Source of the DNA: Chromobotia macracanthus
Lineage: Eukaryota; Chordata; Actinopteri; Cypriniformes; Botiidae
NCBI GenBank assembly: GCA_036877525.1
Contig: JAZGTH010000007.1
Location: 14,058,501 to 14,122,500, forward strand
Reading direction: 5' to 3'
Length of the DNA stretch: 64,000 bases
How positions within the stretch are numbered: position 1 is the stretch's first letter; every line of letters starts with the position of its first letter. The notes under the pieces are model-generated. The model made no database searches. It was given only the letters and a program-made list of their open reading frames with translations, and had not been told where the DNA came from. Below are positions 58,831-64,000 of this stretch, in pieces. The position numbers and the translations under genes are program-made.

Positions 58831-59099
58831 TTTTGAAAAAAGATGGCAATTGAGAGGCAAAAGTTATGGACTGCATAACTAAAGACTCAACACAGTAAGC
58901 TGCAAATAAAACACAGCTGTTAGTTTGAGTCGGTCGCTAAGTTGAAGGTTTTGATAAGTGAATCATAAATTTTTTACCCTCAGCAGACATGCAGTGATCT
59001 TAAACTAGATAGTACAGCTGGAGGACAAGCTTTATGTTGGCTTGACAAAGCCCAGCCTGAAAAGTGTTTAATTGTTTGAAATACTTAGGTCTGACATTC

Positions 59100-59700
59100 T
59101 CTAACACAATGATAACAAATTTAACATGTTTCAGTATATTGTTAATGTTTTAACATGATGCTAAAATGTTTTTATGTTGGTTGCTAAGGTGCTATAAATG
59201 GTTGCTAGACCATGGCTGGACAGTCCTTAGTGATAAGTAAAGACTACATGCCAAGAGGCCACTAACTCGACTCTACAATGTTCTGATGCCTGTCACCTTT
59301 TTCAATGTAAGTTAATGGGGTGGTTGCTAGGGTACTCTAACTGATTCCTAAGATGGAAGTTGTAATGTCATCATCTGTTGCTAAGGCGAGGGATATGAGT
59401 CCACCCCCAAGTCTCACAGAGCTATAATGTCACAAAATTCAGCCCAATGTTAAGTCTATGGAATTGTTCACCCACCTTTTCGTACACACCAAAAACATCG
59501 CTCATCTGATCGCTTATAACAGTCATAGCACACCCCTCCTCAATAAGACCATCAATTTGACCCCTCATTCATGGGTGTATGACAAACGGTGCGAGATGAG
59601 TTACACACAGAAGTTTTGTCCTGAAAAAGAAGTATGCAATTGAGTAACAGTAAAGCTTTGCAAGCATCACTAATAATAAGCATAACATTTATAACATAGA
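59100..59700. mobile_element. Dispersed repeat shared with 26.5-27.06 kb
   Basis: Both copies show a few AACATGATGCTAA-like units, then CCACTAACTC/CCACCAACTT, CACAAAATTCAGCCCAATGT, CTCCTCAATAAG-CC-TC, CATTCATGGGT and GTATGCAA followed by GCAAGCA-CACTAATAA. The copy in intron 5 has expanded minisatellites; this one has not. No coding capacity; family not identified. Confidence 0.7.
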
Positions 59701-62040
59701 ATAACATTTGACTTTGTCAAGCCAACATAATTAGTGCAAGACCTTAAACCCACACATGAAATATTTCCTTTCCCCTGCAGTGTGTGTGTCTGTGTGTATG
59801 TGGATCCTACAGACAGGTCCAGCCTGTTATCCCGAATCTAGCCACAGCTCTCTGCAATCACGTGACTCTGCACATTCTCTGTTGAAAACCGCAGGCAAAT
59901 CCTCTCTATTCACACTTGCTTCCTGCCAACACAAATACACACACCTCCTCCTGAGTCGAGCATTTCCTCCCCATCTTGCTTCCTGTGGCTGAGGAACAAA
60001 CACATGCACACACACACTCTAGCTTAAACACACACACACGTAGGGAGCAAGACCTCTGCAGGGCTGCACTACTCTCTCTCACACACACACTCCTCCAGTA
60101 ACACGCTTCAGAATTACTGCAGGTGCTGCAGGGATATTGCAACATCTTAGCAAGAGAGTTTTTATATATCAGGCTCAGATGGCTTTGAAAACTTCTCAAA
60201 CACACTCTGCATAAAATTAGAAACATTGTCCACCAGCATAACATGATACATCTACACAGTTCATATATTTTGCTCTCTGCAAACTTTTGCACCTACAATC
60301 TTACTAAAATATCAGTCACCATATATCCTCTCTCAGATCCAGTAAACCATGGACAACCTGCTCAGACCAGCTGAATCCTGAACCATATGATCATCACACA
60401 GATTTACAGCAGCAACACGTGATGCTGAAATGAAATCACCACTAACTTTCCTTCACAATTTGTAGAAGATTATGCTGACCTGGATTCTGGTGTTTCTCTG
60501 GAAGCAACGATAAGGAGAAACACACAGTCTGAGTGGGTTTTCTGTAAATCCTCAAAACCAGATGTGTGATGTCCAGTTGTTCTGTCTGAACCAACTGTTT
60601 GTTTGTTCTCTTCTGTTTAAAAGCAACAACTGAATTTAACTGAATTTCAAGAGCATATTTGGTTGATTTGGGCTGAGAGTTGCACAAATAGTTTATATTA
60701 GAAATGAGAATAAAATGACACCCTTAAAGACACTATATAAAGTGCTGATGTTTATTGTCCATCAATATGGTTTCAGGTATAGTGGGAAGGAAGTGACTTC
60801 AGTGTCTCATCCATCCATTACTCATTTCACTTGTGTTTGCTGCTGTGTGAACAGAACAGTTTAAGAGTCAAACTGGTTTATAACTACACATATTCATCTA
60901 AAACAGTGTGTGAAAGCATTCTGAACACTCATTTAAACTTTATTAACTTCTAGAATCAAACATCTAGATTCCAGTTCTGTGACAAATTGTTTACCTTGTT
61001 CTAAACTTGTTCTTAAAATCAATTTTGTCAAATTTACACAGATAAAGGAAAGATTTGAGGGCCCCACCCCCAAAATTCAATAATCCCCCATGAGTTTGAT
61101 ATAACCATATATAAACCGAACTTTGACATTGGTATATCGTTACACCCCTAAAAACAAAACATGCTACAGTTAAATTCATGCAGTGTAATTATTTACATAC
61201 CATTCACATAGAATCTTGAACAAACCCAGATTAAGTCTGTGTAAGAAAGTCTCATGTAAATTAGGCCTGTAAAAATGTGTAAAACTGGTTAGTGAAGGTT
61301 TGATCACAATGGAGGAACACGTGAAGTATGTAATGGCAACACTGTGTTTAATTGTGTGTGTGTTTGTGTGTGTGTAAATGAGAGAGGGAGATTAATGTAT
61401 GAAGAAATATGACTACTACATGCACAAACTGTCCATCCACACTAACACACAGACCTAGCCCCACAATTACAAAGTAATAAACTTACACACAATACTAGGA
61501 AACACAATACTGTTTGAGATGTAGTAATAAAACATCAGAACGAGGGTTCTTGAATAGCACTAAACAGCAGGAGTAAAACCTCTATAATCACACTCACATA
61601 TTCTGCCCCACACTCATACCTGTGTGCAAACGAACACAGCCTACATGTGCCTGAAATGTAGACAAACACACACACACACACTGCTCAGGGTTTCTGTACA
61701 AATATAACATTTTAAATGAAATTCATTTTTTAATGAAAATTGTGAAATGTGACCTGAACATGTTCTTGTTGAGGCAAAGTCGCCTAGTAATGTTTATCTA
61801 GACAAATCTGCATTCTCTCAAGCAGAATGCAAAAACACATTCTGGAGACATGGAAACATATGGAGTTATTGTTGAAAGAATCCCTATAAAGCACATGTGG
61901 GACGTTCAACAGTTCACAGCATTACAAAATTATTTATATAATTACCAAACATTCAGTCTGTGAAGGACTTCAGGATCAAAACTGCAAAAGTCTTACTGTT
62001 TCACTCAATTAGCTGCAAACATTCATCTACAAACAGACAA

Positions 62041-62098
62041 AGATACAGACAGACAGAGAGACAGACAGACAGACAGATAGGCAGGCATACAGACAGGC
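62041..62098. repeat. (ACAG)n microsatellite, degenerate
   Basis: Repeats of CAGA with AGAG and GGCAGGCATA interruptions. Confidence 0.9.
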
Positions 62099-63186
62099 AG
62101 AAAAAAAAAGAATAAGACTAAGAGACTAAGAAAGATCCACAAAACGAAGATTTGCGAAACCAGCTACCAGTAGTGTGATCACTTGAAGTGTGATCACAAA
62201 CTGCACCAAAGAGCAGAACAACCACTCACCATTACGACAACAAACGCCTTCTATTTCTACTTGGATAGTACATTTTTCAATTAATTTAATAAATTCAAGG
62301 TTTATTAATTTTAGGTTTATAACAGGTCTGGTTCTCACCTTGCTGATCAACAGGAATTGTAGTTTTCAAGTAAAGCTGCAAATTGCTCCATCAAGTCAGC
62401 TGTCTCCGTAATAATCTGATGTGTGCTGTACAATGAAGTGAAAATCACTGATAAATCTATTAAGCAGTGTATTAGCGAAAGTGTTTTGCTTCAAAACATG
62501 AAGTTGCATCGGTAATGACATAAGCGTGCTCCAGCTCAGAACTTTAAGAGCAAGTTTGATTACAATCCTAATTACATTTGGAATGTAGCACATAAGTCAT
62601 ATGGATGACTTTTATGCTACTTTACTGGTAGTTCTTTAGTAATTTCTGGAGTCATTTCACAGCCCTACCCCATTTACTTTTATTCAAGAGAGAAGTAGAC
62701 AAAATGTTCAACAAAATATATTTTTGGATATGTGGGAGAAGGTCATGGATTCATGGGGTATGCAATACACACATGTCATTTTTTGTGGCTACTTTAAAAA
62801 GTATGTTTGAGCAGATGGGCTGCCAGAAAGTGGCCCTTAGTTGATCCAGCTGATAAGAGCAGAGAGACAAGCTTATCACAGCAAAAAATAGCTGTAATGG
62901 TGTTCCAAAAACCAGCTACACCACAGTAATCTGGAAAGACCTGATTACAGGGAACAGAGTGAGTGAGACCCAGAAAAAAGAGCATAGAACAGGGTGGGCT
63001 GCTGTGACCCAGCTCAAAACTCTTTTAGTCTGTCTGGCCTGCAGAAATGCTATGGCTGAACAGACAGAGTAGCCTTTGAGCAGCAGTTTCAGTGCCAAGT
63101 TGCCCAGCACCCAGCCAGACTGCCCCACTGTTAACTGGCCACACCAGCCCTCTTCCTCAAGAGCTCCCAGCCTCTGTAGCTCCATT

Positions 63187-63190
63187 GTTC

Positions 63191-63221
<31 letters not shown>

Positions 63222-63222
63222 A
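63187..63222. repeat. (CT)n microsatellite
   Basis: About eighteen CT units with one A interruption. Confidence 0.9.
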
Positions 63223-64000
63223 TGCTTTCTGTCTGTAGTGAACTCTTTACTAGCCATGATGAGCATGATAAAGAACACAATACAGAATGCTGAACTATCT
63301 GCTAAAGAAACAACTACACTGATGGCATCCCCCACAGTTGAATGTCTGTTCCTGGGTCCTGTTCCGTTTCACAGAATTTGAAAAAATCTGAATTACTGCC
63401 CTGAAATAACAATGGTTTTTTGCTTAACTTCCTTAAAATTTCTGCACCCTTTCTTCTTTTTCATGCCCTCCATCTCAGACACACACAATCTGTTTCTCTG
63501 TACCTGCCCACCCTGTTCAGGGCACACACAGTCCACAGGAAACAGAGCTGGGAATGTTATTCAGGAACAGAGGTGTCATTACAATGAGGGTATTACTCAC
63601 AGACTGCAGGATCACACATGCAACTGTGCCAACAAACATCCGCACACACAAACCCAACACACAGATACGTGTGTAAACATGCTTCCTCTCACAGGTGCTA
63701 TCTCATGACTGGTTCTCAGACCTGGAACACCCAGTATCCCCTTCTGCTCTCCGGGCTTCCACTGAAACACAAGCATGGTTCAATTCATCCACAGCCAACA
63801 TGTGATGCTAAATAATTGGATTGTTCTTTTGGTCTGTGATCTGGTAGCCAGTGCTGATGCTAACATTGACAAAGGTCTGGAGACCAGATGACATCACCTC
63901 AAAGACACTCAGAAGATCCCTGACGTGTCAGCATGCTCACTCTGTTATTAAAGATAAACTACTGTATATGAATTCTGCCTGTGTGCCAGCAACACTACAA

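Larger units (their letters stand above)
58831..64000. other. dip2a: Intron 1 of dip2a, right part (no exon found)
   Basis: 59.1-59.7 kb is a copy of the dispersed repeat also present at 26.5-27.06 kb (shared AATTCAGC-CAATGTTAAGTCTA, CATTCATGGGT and AAGTATGCAA text). 61070-61150 ends in ATATCGTTACACCCCTA, the reverse of the GGTGTAACGATA terminus at 2931. 62041-62098 is an (ACAG)n-type tract and 63187-63222 a CT tract. No coding similarity; the first coding exon of dip2a is not here. Confidence 0.5.

Noticed and set aside
45579..64000. Search for exon 1 of dip2a (about 30 residues ending ELELSE before GDITQ)
   Set aside because: No GC-rich short exon with this text and a donor after the first base of a glycine codon was found on the minus strand, so it must lie beyond the window.
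1..64000. tRNA, rRNA or other structured RNA genes
   Set aside because: No cloverleaf with A and B boxes or other recognised RNA gene was seen by eye; a covariance-model scan would be needed to exclude small ones.

Overview
The window is a piece of vertebrate nuclear DNA, almost certainly from a teleost fish and probably a cyprinid. The evidence is a many-exon gene with GT-AG introns, abundant CA/TA/CT microsatellites, and a mixture of DIRS1-like, L2-like, Tx1-like and chromodomain Ty3/gypsy retroelements together with short terminal-inverted-repeat elements. The species assignment is inference from repeat style, recalled from memory.

One host gene accounts for all the conserved coding sequence. 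It is DIP2A (disco-interacting protein 2 homolog A) on the minus strand, so the gene reads from right to left. I placed 31 internal coding exons between 45578 and 1393. Their splice phases agree at every junction, and together they give one uninterrupted frame of 3863 nt (about 1288 residues). This corresponds to roughly residues 31 to 1318 of a protein that is usually about 1570 residues long. The first coding exon (about 30 residues) lies beyond 64000, and the last exons (about 250 residues of the second adenylate-forming domain) lie beyond position 1. The exons cover the end of the DMAP1-binding region, a serine-rich linker, the whole first AMP-binding-like domain and about half of the second. 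Exon numbers below assume one coding exon to the right.

Layout from left to right. 1-13.3 kb: exons 32 to 15, dense, with short introns; intron 16 holds a 1.1-kb minisatellite and intron 23 is almost entirely another minisatellite. 13.3-20.4 kb: exons 14 to 7, with a complete-looking short inverted-repeat element in intron 12 and an L2-like LINE fragment in intron 7. 20.4-28.7 kb: exons 6 and 5, a decayed DIRS1-like fragment and a palindromic minisatellite. 28.7-40.8 kb: intron 4, a nest of transposons in which a Ty3/gypsy element (32314-36871, target duplication CACCC) sits inside ORF2 of a Tx1-like LINE. 40.8-45.6 kb: exons 4 to 2. 45.6-64 kb: part of intron 1, with a second DIRS1-like element (about 56.65-58.83 kb, including its tyrosine recombinase) and no host exon that I can recognise.

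No new multi-gene system is visible; this is one housekeeping/neuronal-type gene with transposon-filled introns. The most unusual structure is the intron-16 array. The exon-16 splice donor, including the last eight exon bases, forms part of the tandem repeat unit, so the intron carries about two dozen further copies of the GTGAGT donor core.
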